Positions 16,266 through 24,874 of a DNA stretch of 34,771 nt are shown here, one piece after another. Origin of the DNA: Muribaculaceae bacterium (GTDB lineage Bacteria; Bacteroidota; Bacteroidia; Bacteroidales; Muribaculaceae); the NCBI GenBank assembly GCA_017473615.1, contig JAFUKL010000033.1:1-34771 (forward strand), in the 5' to 3' direction. The notes under the pieces are model-generated. The model was not told the DNA's origin. It ran no database searches and saw only the letters and a list, made by a program, of their open reading frames with translations. A program made the position numbers and the translations under genes. Position 1 is the stretch's first letter. Each line of letters begins with the position of its first letter.

Positions 16266-16826
16266 TTAAGGTTGGATTTCATAACCCGGTATATCCACCA
16301 GCTTGATATTGAATTGCAATGCCGAATATGGCTTAATGTCACCGTATTTCGATGAACCATAAGCCCATTGGTATGGTATCAGTACTTCGCATGAATCTCC
16401 TACGTGCATATCGTTCAATGCAATAGCCCATCCGCTTATTACGCCTGATAACTTTGTTCGGAAGATGCTGTCAGCCGGGGATGTATTTAAATAAGACGAA
16501 TCGAAAGCTGTGCCGTCATAGAATCTTCCGATGTACTTGACATCAACGGTAGATGTATACATGGGAGATAAGTTACCTCGTGTAAGGGTTGTGTCATTGA
16601 AGTAGTGTATATAAACGTATGACGACCGATCCCATGCCGGAGAAATCTTCTTGTAGAAGTCAGAGCCGTCGGTATTTTTCTTTTGAGCTTTTTCCGCCAG
16701 CCAACTCTCGTTTGTTTCTCGCCACTCTTTGTATTCGTTCCATGTATCTTCGTCGCTGTCCACGCAAGAAACGAAACCGTAGCATAGAGCCGTTAACAGT
16801 AAAAATATGAAAGGAAGTTTCTTCAT
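16266..16826 (-). CDS. FKBP-type peptidyl-prolyl isomerase lipoprotein
   Basis: 186 residues. The signal peptide ends in a lipobox (GFVSC, lipidated Cys at 21), so the protein is probably attached to the outer or inner membrane facing the periplasm. After a charged ~60-residue linker comes one FKBP domain (~90-183). It has the family residues VKYIGRFYDGTAFDSS, the VISGWAIAL active-site strand (split from DMHVGDSCEVLIP), AYGS, and ALQFNIKLVDI. It would speed proline isomerisation in exported proteins. It begins 15 bases after glyS on the same strand, so it is probably co-transcribed with it, a frequent Bacteroidales arrangement as far as I recall. Confidence 0.9.
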   Translation of the reverse strand: MKKLPFIFLLLTALCYGFVSCVDSDEDTWNEYKEWRETNESWLAEKAQKKNTDGSDFYKKISPAWDRSSYVYIHYFNDTTLTRGNLSPMYTSTVDVKYIGRFYDGTAFDSSYLNTSPADSIFRTKLSGVISGWAIALNDMHVGDSCEVLIPYQWAYGSSKYGDIKPYSALQFNIKLVDIPGYEIQP

Positions 16827-16841
16827 CGTTTTAAAAGTATT

Positions 16842-18386
16842 TTATGCCAATGATTTCAACAGATTCTTCAAGCTTACTTCGTTATCGATAATTCCCGGCA
16901 ACTCGCTTATTGCGACACGTTCTTGTTTCATAGAGTCGCGGTGACGGATTGTTACTGTATTGTCTTCGAGTGTCTGGTGGTCTACTGTCACACAGAAAGG
17001 TGTTCCTATAGCGTCTTGGCGACGGTAGCGTTTACCGATAGAGTCTTTTTCGTCATATTGGCAAGCATAGTCAAATTTGAGTATATTCATGATTTCTCGA
17101 GCTTTGTCGGGAAGTCCGTCCTTGCGAACGAGAGGCATAACAGCCACCTTAACCGGAGCCAATTGCTTAGGCAAGTGTAGAACCACGCGTGTTTCTCCGT
17201 TTTCAAGTTGCTCTTCTTCGTATGATGAACAAAGTACGCTCAAGAACATACGGTCAACGCCTATAGACGTTTCGATAACGTAAGGTGTGTAAGATTGATT
17301 CAATTCGGGATCAAAGTATTGTATTTTCTTTCCACTGAATTTCTCATGTTGGCTCAAGTCAAAATTGGTACGAGAATGTATTCCTTCCACTTCCTTGAAT
17401 CCAAATGGCATTTCAAATTCTATATCGGTGGCTGCATTGGCGTAGTGAGCCAGTTTGTCATGATCGTGGTAGCGATACTTGTGATCGCCCATGCCGAGAG
17501 CCTTATGCCATTTAAGACGTGTCTCTTTCCATTTAGCGAACCAATCAAGTTCTTCTCCCGGACGCACGAAGAATTGCATTTCCATTTGTTCGAATTCACG
17601 CATGCGGAAAATGAATTGACGTGCCACGATTTCATTACGGAAAGCTTTTCCTATTTGAGCTATACCGAAAGGAATGCGCATACGCCCTGTCTTTTGTACG
17701 TTAAGGAAGTTCACAAAAATACCTTGAGCAGTTTCCGGTCGCAGATAAACGTTCATTGCGCCTTCGCTGGTGCTACCCATTTCAGTTTTGAACATAAGAT
17801 TGAACTGACGCACATCGGTCCAGTTCTTAGTACCTGATATAGGGTCGACGATTTCATAATCGAGGATAATTTGTTTCAGCTCTACAAGATCGTTGTCATT
17901 CATTGCTTTTGCAAAACGAGTATGCAACTCTTCTCGCTTTTCTTTGATTTCAAGCACGCGAGGATTAGTTGTTTTGAATAATTCGGCGTCAAAACTGTCT
18001 CCGAAACGTTTTGCTGCTTTTGCAACTTCTTTTTCGATTTTATCATCAAATTTGGCTATCTCATCTTCGATAAGGACATCGGCGCGGTAGCGTTTCTTGG
18101 AATCCCTGTTGTCGATAAGAGGGTCGTTGAAAGCGTCTACGTGTCCCGAAGCTTTCCAAATGGTAGGGTGCATGAAGATGGCGGAATCTATACCTACGAT
18201 ATTTTCATGTAAAAGTGTCATTGATTCCCACCAATAGCGTTTTATGTTGTTTTTCATCTCAACGCCGAGCTGACCGTAGTCATATACTGCGCCAAGACCG
18301 TCGTAAATATCACTTGAGGGGAATACGAATCCATATTCCTTTGCGTGAGAAACGATTTTCTTGAAAGTGTCTTCTTGTTTTGCCAT
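16842..18386 (-). CDS. glyS: Glycyl-tRNA synthetase (single-chain, class IIA)
   Basis: Charges tRNA-Gly. This is the dimeric single-chain form (eukaryote/archaea/Bacteroidota type), not the alpha2-beta2 enzyme of Proteobacteria. The N-terminus has the expected FVFPSSDIYDGLGAVYDYGQLG. Motif 2 is near residue 250 (FRNEIVARQFIFRMREFEQME, seen as FRNE...R.REFEQ), motif 3 is SIGVDRMFLSVL near 380, and a C-terminal anticodon-binding domain spans ~410-510 (VAVMPLVRKDGLPDKA). The 514-residue length is normal. The ATG at 18386 (MAKQEDTFKKIVSHAKEYGF) fits the family. The FKBP gene follows. Confidence 0.96.
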   Translation of the reverse strand: MAKQEDTFKKIVSHAKEYGFVFPSSDIYDGLGAVYDYGQLGVEMKNNIKRYWWESMTLLHENIVGIDSAIFMHPTIWKASGHVDAFNDPLIDNRDSKKRYRADVLIEDEIAKFDDKIEKEVAKAAKRFGDSFDAELFKTTNPRVLEIKEKREELHTRFAKAMNDNDLVELKQIILDYEIVDPISGTKNWTDVRQFNLMFKTEMGSTSEGAMNVYLRPETAQGIFVNFLNVQKTGRMRIPFGIAQIGKAFRNEIVARQFIFRMREFEQMEMQFFVRPGEELDWFAKWKETRLKWHKALGMGDHKYRYHDHDKLAHYANAATDIEFEMPFGFKEVEGIHSRTNFDLSQHEKFSGKKIQYFDPELNQSYTPYVIETSIGVDRMFLSVLCSSYEEEQLENGETRVVLHLPKQLAPVKVAVMPLVRKDGLPDKAREIMNILKFDYACQYDEKDSIGKRYRRQDAIGTPFCVTVDHQTLEDNTVTIRHRDSMKQERVAISELPGIIDNEVSLKNLLKSLA

Positions 18387-18475
18387 TTTAATATGTTTTT
18401 ATTTTTAATTGTTCATTTATGAGTGTAGGATATGGCAGTGAAATGCCTATTTTTCCTAATTATCCAATTATGGTG

Positions 18476-18483
18476 CAAAGTAA
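18476..18483 (-). promoter_or_regulatory. Candidate -7 box for glyS
   Basis: Minus strand TTACTTTG, one mismatch from TAnnTTTG, followed by CACC, about 90 bases before the glyS start codon. Confidence 0.4.
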
Positions 18484-18506
18484 ACGATTTTTTTCGATTT
18501 ATTTTG

Positions 18507-18514
18507 TATTTTTG
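18507..18514 (+). promoter_or_regulatory. Candidate -7 box for the topoisomerase IV A gene
   Basis: TATTTTTG, an exact TAnnTTTG in the same TTGTATTTTTGC context as the aspS candidate. It gives a leader of about 100 bases. It is back to back with the glyS box in the 236-base gap. Confidence 0.45.
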
Positions 18515-18622
18515 CTGTTGCTTTATGCATTTAGATTAATTAAATAACTATAATACCGTGTAAATGGCGATAAACATAGCTGATTTGTAGAGGGCGGATA
18601 TTATACTATTACTGGAAAGTTG

Positions 18623-21322
18623 ATGAAAGAGGAAAACGAAGAGTTGGAGTTGAATGACGGTAGCGTGAATGAAAATCAGGCTACCGGAGGTGAGGCGCAT
18701 TCGAGTTATCATGTACCTGTGGGTGATAAGCGTTTGCAATTAAGTGGCATGTACCAGCGTTGGTTTATCGATTATGCGTCGTATGTGATTCTGGAACGTG
18801 CAGTACCGCATATAGAAGATGGCTTGAAACCGGTTCAACGCCGTATCCTGCATTCGATGAAAGAACTTGATGACGGGCGTTTCAATAAAGTGGCTAATAT
18901 TGTGGGTAACACAATGCAGTATCATCCTCATGGTGATGCATCGATCGGTGACGCATTGGTTCAACTCGGGCAGAAAAACCTGCTTGTGGAGACACAAGGA
19001 AACTGGGGTAATATCCTTACCGGAGATAGTGCGGCTGCCCCGCGTTATATAGAAGCTCGATTGTCGGAGTTCGCTTTGGATGTGGTGTATAACCCTAAAA
19101 TAACCGATTGGACTGTGTCCTATGACGGGCGTAAGCCTGAACCGGTGACTTTACCTATCAAATATCCGTTACTGCTTTCTCAAGGTGCTGAGGGTATCGC
19201 AGTGGGGCTTGCTTGCAAGATTCTTCCTCATAACTTTAATGAAATAATAGACGCAGCTGTCTCTTATCTGCGAGGCGAGGAATTTGTGTTGTATCCCGAT
19301 TTTCCTACCGGGGGATATGTGGATGTGAGCCGATATAATGATGGTGAACGTGGCGGTGCGGTGAGAGTGAGAACTAAAATAGAAAAACGCGACAATAAGA
19401 CGCTTGTAGTCTCTGACTTGCCTTTCGGAAAGACAACCGGAACTCTGATAGAATCTATATTGAAAGCTCAAGAAAAGGGTAAGATTAAAATCAAGAGCGT
19501 TGATGATAATACTTCCGAGAATGCCGAAATTATTGTTCATCTGTTGCCGGGCACGTCAAGTGATAAGGCTATTGATGCCTTGTATGCTTTTTCAGATTGT
19601 GAAGTTAGCATTTCACCCAATTGTTGTGTGATTAAGGATAAAAAACCGCATTTCTTGGGTGTAAGTGATGTGTTGAGGTATAGTGTAGACCGAACAAAAG
19701 ACCTTTTGCGGCAAGAATGGGAGATTCAGCGTGGAGAACTGCTGGAATCATTATTTTTTGCGTCATTGGAGCGTATTTTCATAGAAGAACGCATTTACAA
19801 GGATAAGGGATTTGAACAGAGTAAGGACATGGATGCTGCTGTGGCTCATATCGATTCGCGGCTTGAACCTTATAAGAAGAACTTTGTGCGGGAGGTGACC
19901 CGAGATGATATATTACGCTTGCTTGAAATCAAGATGGAACGTATCTTGAAGTTCAATAGCGAGAAAGCCGATAACCGTATTGCAGCTCTTAATGACCGTA
20001 TAGCGGCTATCGATGACAAACTTGCGCACTTGGTGGAGAATACAATCAAGTGGTATGAAATGCTGAAAGAAAAGTACGGAGCTATGTATCCTCGTCGCAC
20101 CATTATTCGTAATTTCGATACGATAGTGGCATCAAAAGTTGCCGAAGCTAATGAGAAACTATACATCAACAGGGAGGAAGGATTTATAGGCACATCTTTG
20201 AAAAAAGAAGAGTTCGTTGCCAATTGTTCCGATATGGATGATGTGATTATTTTCTATAAGAATGGAACTTATAAAGTCGTACACGTAGCTGAAAAACTAT
20301 ATGTAGGTAAAAATATATTGTATCTGAATATATTCAAGCGTAATGACTTGCGCACAATCTATAATGTGGTGTATCAAGACGGGAAAGGCGGTATCGTGTA
20401 TATGAAACGTTTTGCGGTAACAGGTGTTACCCGTGATAAGGAATACGATCTCACACAAGGGACGCCCGGTTCTAAAATATGGTGGTTCTCTGCCAATCAG
20501 AATGGAGAAGCTGAGGTGCTGAAAGTGACACTGAAACCTAAATTCAGGTTGAAAGTACTGCAATTTGAAATAGATTTTGCCAATCTTGCCATAAAGGGAA
20601 AACAGTCCCGAGGCAATATTGTTACTAAGAATGAGATTCACCGCATAACGTTGAAGGAGCGGGGTGCATCTACTTTAGGAGGGCGTGAAGTGTGGTTTGA
20701 CCCGGACGTCTTGAGATTGAATTATGACGGACGCGGTGATTCGCTTGGTGAGTTCAATACAAATGATATGGTGCTTGTCATATATAACAACGGTGACTTC
20801 TGCACTACATCTTTCGATGCTGAAAATCACTATGACGACGGCATTCTGCGCATAGAAAAGTTCGCTGAAGATAAAGTTTGGACTGCGGTTTTGTTTGATG
20901 CCGATCAAGGGTATTTCTACATGAAACGTTTCCGTTTTGAACCATCTTCAAAACATCAGAGTTTTATAGGAGGTAATAAGGATTCCCGTTTGTATCTGTT
21001 AAGTCCTGAACGTTATCCGCGTATAGAGGTGAAATTCGGTGGCGGTGATTCATTCCGTGAGCCTTTGGTTATCGATGCAGAAGAATTTATCGGAGACAAG
21101 AGTTTTAAGGCAAAGGGAAAGAGATTGTCCAATTTTGAGATAGGCTCGATAGTTGAGTTGGAGCCTCGGGAGGTAGAGGAAGAAGAACCTGTGGAAATGC
21201 CGCCGATTGTGGCAGAACCCGATGTAGAATCCGATGTAGAACCCGTAAAAAGCCAAAAAGATATTTTTGCCGATTTGACAGGACAAAAACGTCTCTTTGA
21301 CGAAGATACTGATAATCAGTAA
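18623..21322 (+). CDS. parC: DNA topoisomerase IV subunit A (GyrA/ParC family)
   Basis: Breakage-reunion subunit of a type IIA topoisomerase that separates linked daughter chromosomes. The N-terminal domain has ASYVILERAVPHIEDGLKPVQRRIL, the QRDR-region motif HPHGDASIGDALVQLGQ, and the active-site tyrosine in APRYIEARL (Tyr ~142). A coiled-coil tower (~380-470) and a six-bladed beta-pinwheel-like C-terminal domain (~520-830) follow. About 70 acidic, probably disordered residues end the protein. I call ParC rather than GyrA because the C-terminal domain lacks an obvious GyrA box, and because the QLGQKN / TQGNWGN sequence resembles Bacteroidales ParC. The ATG at 18623 is used; the TTG one codon earlier is less likely. 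The partner parE is not in the window. Confidence 0.92.
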   Translation: MKEENEELELNDGSVNENQATGGEAHSSYHVPVGDKRLQLSGMYQRWFIDYASYVILERAVPHIEDGLKPVQRRILHSMKELDDGRFNKVANIVGNTMQYHPHGDASIGDALVQLGQKNLLVETQGNWGNILTGDSAAAPRYIEARLSEFALDVVYNPKITDWTVSYDGRKPEPVTLPIKYPLLLSQGAEGIAVGLACKILPHNFNEIIDAAVSYLRGEEFVLYPDFPTGGYVDVSRYNDGERGGAVRVRTKIEKRDNKTLVVSDLPFGKTTGTLIESILKAQEKGKIKIKSVDDNTSENAEIIVHLLPGTSSDKAIDALYAFSDCEVSISPNCCVIKDKKPHFLGVSDVLRYSVDRTKDLLRQEWEIQRGELLESLFFASLERIFIEERIYKDKGFEQSKDMDAAVAHIDSRLEPYKKNFVREVTRDDILRLLEIKMERILKFNSEKADNRIAALNDRIAAIDDKLAHLVENTIKWYEMLKEKYGAMYPRRTIIRNFDTIVASKVAEANEKLYINREEGFIGTSLKKEEFVANCSDMDDVIIFYKNGTYKVVHVAEKLYVGKNILYLNIFKRNDLRTIYNVVYQDGKGGIVYMKRFAVTGVTRDKEYDLTQGTPGSKIWWFSANQNGEAEVLKVTLKPKFRLKVLQFEIDFANLAIKGKQSRGNIVTKNEIHRITLKERGASTLGGREVWFDPDVLRLNYDGRGDSLGEFNTNDMVLVIYNNGDFCTTSFDAENHYDDGILRIEKFAEDKVWTAVLFDADQGYFYMKRFRFEPSSKHQSFIGGNKDSRLYLLSPERYPRIEVKFGGGDSFREPLVIDAEEFIGDKSFKAKGKRLSNFEIGSIVELEPREVEEEEPVEMPPIVAEPDVESDVEPVKSQKDIFADLTGQKRLFDEDTDNQ

Positions 21323-21361
21323 TCGGTAATAAAATGTAGACAAAATTCTTATTAGTGATAT

Positions 21362-22237
21362 ATGAAAAGGATTTATTCACTTGTTTTCTCTCTGATTCTG
21401 TGTATGGGCTGTAATATTGCAGGTGCGCAGAATTGTTGCGATAGTTTGAAACGGGATGTGGCTCTGCCGGTAATATCATCGTATATGGTGGATTTTGGTG
21501 GGGCATCGGTGCTGGATACCTATTTGTCTCCTATAAGGTATACGGGGCTTAATCTGCGAATTGGCTATGAAAGGCTTCAAGCGATGAAATTCAATCCCGA
21601 GAAGTGGATAAATCAATTGGAAGCAGGTATTGATTATTCTCCTGCAGAAAATCCTGCAAAGAATCACACGATCCATACGTTGATGGTGGATTTGAAGTGG
21701 GGTATGATGCACCGTTGGCGTATGCGTCAGGTTGATGGCTTGCAACTTTTCGGCGGAGGAAGTACACAATTGCGCGGCGGGGCTCTTTATGCACCTGCTA
21801 ATTCAAATAATGTGGTGTCGGTAAAAATCAATTGGAGTATTGATTTGACCGGAATGGCAGTGTATAACAAGAGGATAGGGCGGTTGCCGGTCACTTTCCG
21901 CTATCAGGCAACATTGCCGGTATTAGGAGTTTTCTATTCGCCTGAATATGGTGAAAGCTACTATGAAATATATGTGGGAAACCGCTCGGGACTTGTTCAT
22001 TTCGGATGGGTGGGCAACAGGTTCGCTTTGACCAATCTGTTTACGGCTGATATGCACTTTGGTGGTACTACGGTGCGTATAGGTTACCGTAATGTGACGG
22101 AAACCTCATGGGTGAACAATCTTAATACGCAGATTTTCAGGAACTCTTTTGTCTTGGGCTTATGTGGGGAATGGCTAAGCATACGCCCCGGCTCAAAACT
22201 TAGTGAAAAGGCAAGAATTATATCGGCAATGTATTGA
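21362..22237 (+). CDS. DUF3316 exported protein
   Basis: 291-residue protein with a signal peptide (~1-22, ending GAQN). It resembles the DUF3316 family, found almost only in Bacteroidota and of unknown function. Alternating aromatic/polar strands throughout (for example LTGMAVYNKRIGRLPVTFRYQATLPV and TTVRIGYRNVTE) suggest an outer-membrane beta-barrel. No catalytic motif was seen. It starts 39 bases after parC and ends 21 bases before the S41-like gene, so these three may be read as one transcript. The link with topoisomerase IV is only positional. Confidence 0.8.
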   Translation: MKRIYSLVFSLILCMGCNIAGAQNCCDSLKRDVALPVISSYMVDFGGASVLDTYLSPIRYTGLNLRIGYERLQAMKFNPEKWINQLEAGIDYSPAENPAKNHTIHTLMVDLKWGMMHRWRMRQVDGLQLFGGGSTQLRGGALYAPANSNNVVSVKINWSIDLTGMAVYNKRIGRLPVTFRYQATLPVLGVFYSPEYGESYYEIYVGNRSGLVHFGWVGNRFALTNLFTADMHFGGTTVRIGYRNVTETSWVNNLNTQIFRNSFVLGLCGEWLSIRPGSKLSEKARIISAMY

Positions 22238-22258
22238 TTTTTTGTGGTGTATATGGAT

Positions 22259-23284
22259 ATGAAAAAGACAGGTAATATATTATTCGTTATTTTGGTGGCG
22301 CTTATGATAAGTTCATGTCACAAGCAAGAGGAATTTGATAATGATCCCTATGGGAATTTTGATGCATTATGGACTAATGTGGATGAACATTACTGTTTTT
22401 TTAAATATAAGAATGTAGATTGGGTAGAAATAGGTAGGCGTTATCGGGAACAATTGCGTCCCGGAATGTCTTCTACTGCATTATTTGACGTATGTGCCGA
22501 GATGCTTAAAGAATTGCGTGACGGTCATACCAATCTTATTTCGGCATGGGATGTGTCTCGCTATTGGATATGGGAACAATATCCTAAAAATTATGATGAA
22601 CGTATTATTAATCAGTATTATCTGAATTTTAACTATAAGCAGTCATCTAGTATAAAATATACCATCTTGAGTAACAATTTCGGGTATATGTACTACGGAG
22701 ATTTTTCGGGTGCGATAGGAGAGGGTAATTTGGATAATATTCTTGCCTATCTTGCCGCCAGTGACGGACTTGTGATTGATGTGCGGGACAATGGCGGCGG
22801 ATTCCTGACGAATGTGGAAAAGCTTGTAAGGAGGTTTATTACTGAACGTATACATGCCGGTGCAATATCACATAAAACCGGTCCCGGACATGATGATTTT
22901 TCCGAACCGTATGATTATTATTTTGATCCCGTAGATGACACACGTATCAAATACCTTAAGCCGATAGTAATTCTCGCCAATCGTTCTTCTTATAGTGCAA
23001 CCAATAATTTTGTGTCTATAATGAAGTGTCTGCCTAATGTGAGAATAGTGGGTGATACGACAGGAGGAGGCAGCGGACTGCCTTTCACTTATGATATGCC
23101 TAATGGGTGGACAGTGAGAATGTCGGCAAGCGAAATCACCGATCCTAACGGTGTGGTGACGGAGTTCGGCGTAGAGCCGTCACCGGGTTGTAAAGTGGAT
23201 ATGACTGAGACTGAAATGGCTATGGGCATTGATGCTATTCTTGAAAAGTCTTTTGATGTATTGGAGATGATGATTAATGAATAA
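22259..23284 (+). CDS. S41-family peptidase-like lipoprotein
   Basis: Lipoprotein with a short signal peptide and lipobox (MISSC, Cys ~20 from the ATG at 22259; in-frame ATG at 22253 is also possible). The fold is that of the S41 (C-terminal processing/tricorn) family: an N-terminal helical region with LRDGHTNL (~86-93), a strand-rich core with VIDVRDNGGG (~175-184), and the nucleophile-region motif NRSSYSATNNF (~240-250). After it comes VGDTTGGGSGLP, where CtpA-type enzymes have GK. The usual general-base lysine is therefore missing, and activity would need the tricorn-like Ser-His arrangement or be lost. No PDZ domain was recognised. The substrate is unknown. Confidence 0.85.
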   Translation: MKKTGNILFVILVALMISSCHKQEEFDNDPYGNFDALWTNVDEHYCFFKYKNVDWVEIGRRYREQLRPGMSSTALFDVCAEMLKELRDGHTNLISAWDVSRYWIWEQYPKNYDERIINQYYLNFNYKQSSSIKYTILSNNFGYMYYGDFSGAIGEGNLDNILAYLAASDGLVIDVRDNGGGFLTNVEKLVRRFITERIHAGAISHKTGPGHDDFSEPYDYYFDPVDDTRIKYLKPIVILANRSSYSATNNFVSIMKCLPNVRIVGDTTGGGSGLPFTYDMPNGWTVRMSASEITDPNGVVTEFGVEPSPGCKVDMTETEMAMGIDAILEKSFDVLEMMINE

Positions 23285-23363
23285 GAATCCGAAACATGAC
23301 ACAAGTAAAACCGGAACAACATTTTAAGAAAATTCAAAAACACAGCTTCTAAGAAAAATTGAT

Positions 23364-23379
23364 ACGAGTTTTTTCTCGT
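23364..23379. other. Short hairpin between convergent S41-like and PH-domain genes
   Basis: ACGAG (23364-23368), six T, CTCGT (23375-23379). A weak 5-bp stem with no clear T run after it. It could help end transcription in either direction. Confidence 0.3.
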
Positions 23380-23814
23380 TTACCTTTCTATTATGATGCT
23401 TGGATTTAAAGATTGTAGATGTCTTATAAATTGAGCCTTATCTCTTGGTGATATGACGACTTTGTTGTATTTGCCTATGGAGATTTCAATCCTGTCTAAT
23501 GAAAGTGCGGGAGAACTTAACCAAGTGCGTGTGTGGCGTATCTTGGTTATTTTGTTTATATCGTATTTATAATTGTATATTACCCCGCTTTTCACGTTAA
23601 GAGTGTGGCTGTCGTCATCTATCTTGTAGTAAGTGCTTGTATATATGTGGGCTACGATAAGTGAGGGAATTAATATAGAAGAAAGCATTGCAATGATTAA
23701 TATGGGGTCTAATGTTGTAGGTTCGAATATAAATGGTATGACTTGGCAACCAATGATTATTGCCATAATAGTAATCCAAATCCAATGGTCGATTTTTGAG
23801 CGATAAGTTTTCAT
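23380..23814 (-). CDS. Small membrane protein with bacterial PH domain
   Basis: About 144 residues: two hydrophobic helices near the N-terminus (WIWITIMAIIIGC and IIAMLSSILIPSLIVAHIY), then a bPH-type domain (YYKIDDDSHTLNVKSGVIYNYKYDINKITKIRHTR ... VVISPRDKAQFIRHL, given in parts). Such proteins are membrane-bound and of unknown function. The frame extends to a GTG at 23871, but a perfect -7 box lies at 23873-23880, so transcripts should start inside that extension. I therefore take the ATG at 23814, which also gives the MKTYRSKI start common in this type. The gene is downstream of tonB but separated by two hairpins, and it is convergent with the S41-like gene. Confidence 0.8.
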   Translation of the reverse strand: MKTYRSKIDHWIWITIMAIIIGCQVIPFIFEPTTLDPILIIAMLSSILIPSLIVAHIYTSTYYKIDDDSHTLNVKSGVIYNYKYDINKITKIRHTRTWLSSPALSLDRIEISIGKYNKVVISPRDKAQFIRHLQSLNPSIIIER

Positions 23815-23872
23815 TAGCCTATAAAAGTTGTTTCGGATGGTTACTTTATAAACGTTGTTTCTTCTTGCCACA

Positions 23873-23880
23873 CAAAGATA
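23873..23880 (-). promoter_or_regulatory. -7 box of the PH-domain gene
   Basis: Minus strand TATCTTTG, an exact match and identical to the tRNA-Pro -7 box. It implies a start near 23866 and a leader of about 50 bases to the ATG at 23814. Confidence 0.5.
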
Positions 23881-23883
23881 AAT

Positions 23884-23921
23884 AAAAATAACCGCATTTC
23901 ATGTGGAATGCGGTTATTTTT
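23884..23921. terminator. Bidirectional terminator upstream of the PH-domain gene
   Basis: Perfect 15-bp arms (23884-23898 and 23907-23921) with core AACCGCATT/AATGCGGTT, an 8-base loop, A5 on one side and T5 on the other. It ends the exbB-tonB transcript on the minus strand. Confidence 0.85.
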
Positions 23922-23923
23922 AT

Positions 23924-23952
23924 GTTTGAATACTCTTGGGGAGTATTCAAAC
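23924..23952. terminator. Second hairpin after tonB
   Basis: Perfect 12-bp arms GTTTGAATACTC (23924-23935) and GAGTATTCAAAC (23941-23952) with a 5-base loop, 15 bases after the tonB stop on the minus strand. It has no long T run, so it is probably a 3'-end stabiliser or acts with the terminator at 23884-23921. Confidence 0.55.
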
Positions 23953-23966
23953 TCAAGTGTTTTTTA

Positions 23967-24824
23967 TTAGTTGATACCTTGCAATTTGAATGTGATAGGC
24001 AATGTGTACCATACGTTAACTGCCTGTCCGTTCATCTTACCCGGGATAAACTTAGGAAGTGATTTACATAGGCGAACGGCTTCCTTGTCAAGGTCGCGGT
24101 CTACACTACGTATAATTTTCACTTCACCGATAGTACCGTTTTTAGTTACAACGAATTGAACGATTACACGTCCTTGAACACCATTTTCCATAGCTACTTG
24201 CGGATAGTTGATGTTTTCGTTCAAGTATTTCATAAGAGCTACATCACCGCCCGGGAATTGTGGCATTTGCTCTACGGCTGTAAACACTTGTTCCGGTTCC
24301 GGTTTCTTCTCTTCAACGATAACCTCGTTCTTATATTCGCGTACTACGTTACGGTCATCAGTACCCTTGTCGAAGTCGGTGCTACCGAAAGCAGTTTCGG
24401 TTTCCTTCAATTCGTCAACGGTCTTGATTTCGTCTTCTTTCTTTACTTCTTCGTCCTTAGCGATAAGCAATTCTGTTACCTTAACAGTGTTCAAGATTTC
24501 TTCAGGAAGAGCTTCAGGTTCAGGCATTTCTATCTTCTCTTGAATTTCTTCTTCAGGTACTTCTTCTGTTTGGTCAACAAATGACACCAATTCTTGGCTT
24601 GCTTGGTCGGTAATTGCTGCTTGCTCTGCTATATAAGCTTGTACGCTTAGATATGAATAAGCTACAATTCCGATAACCACCAAACCGATAACGGTGTAAA
24701 TGAATGCTTTCATGTGGCGCGGCTTAGATTCTGTGCGAAGAACATAAGCTCCGAATGCCTTGTTTCTGCCTTCAAATACTATATCGCTCCATTCTCTCGA
24801 CGTTAGATCTACATCTTTTGCCAT
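23967..24824 (-). CDS. tonB: Energy transducer TonB
   Basis: Transmits energy from the inner-membrane ExbB/ExbD motor to outer-membrane TonB-dependent receptors. A 285-residue protein with a ~38-residue cytoplasmic N-terminus (the EGRNKAFGAYVLR motif typical of Bacteroidota TonB), one transmembrane helix (~40-60), a long acidic Glu/Lys/Pro periplasmic spacer (~75-185), and a C-terminal TonB domain (~190-283: MPQFPGGDVALMKYLNENI, YPQVAMENGVQGRVIVQFVV, and the final LPITFKL). Last of four genes (exbB-exbD-exbD-tonB) on the minus strand; 50 bases separate it from the upstream exbD. Two hairpins follow. SusC-type receptors, the usual clients, are not in this window. Confidence 0.94.
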   Translation of the reverse strand: MAKDVDLTSREWSDIVFEGRNKAFGAYVLRTESKPRHMKAFIYTVIGLVVIGIVAYSYLSVQAYIAEQAAITDQASQELVSFVDQTEEVPEEEIQEKIEMPEPEALPEEILNTVKVTELLIAKDEEVKKEDEIKTVDELKETETAFGSTDFDKGTDDRNVVREYKNEVIVEEKKPEPEQVFTAVEQMPQFPGGDVALMKYLNENINYPQVAMENGVQGRVIVQFVVTKNGTIGEVKIIRSVDRDLDKEAVRLCKSLPKFIPGKMNGQAVNVWYTLPITFKLQGIN

Positions 24825-24874
24825 AATAAAATTCCTTTCTGATTTTTACAATTAAACAATTAATAGATCTTACA

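Noticed and set aside
17295-17837. Plus-strand open frame of 180 codons inside glyS
   Set aside because: Fully opposite to a conserved synthetase gene, with Phe/His/Ser-rich composition typical of shadow frames.
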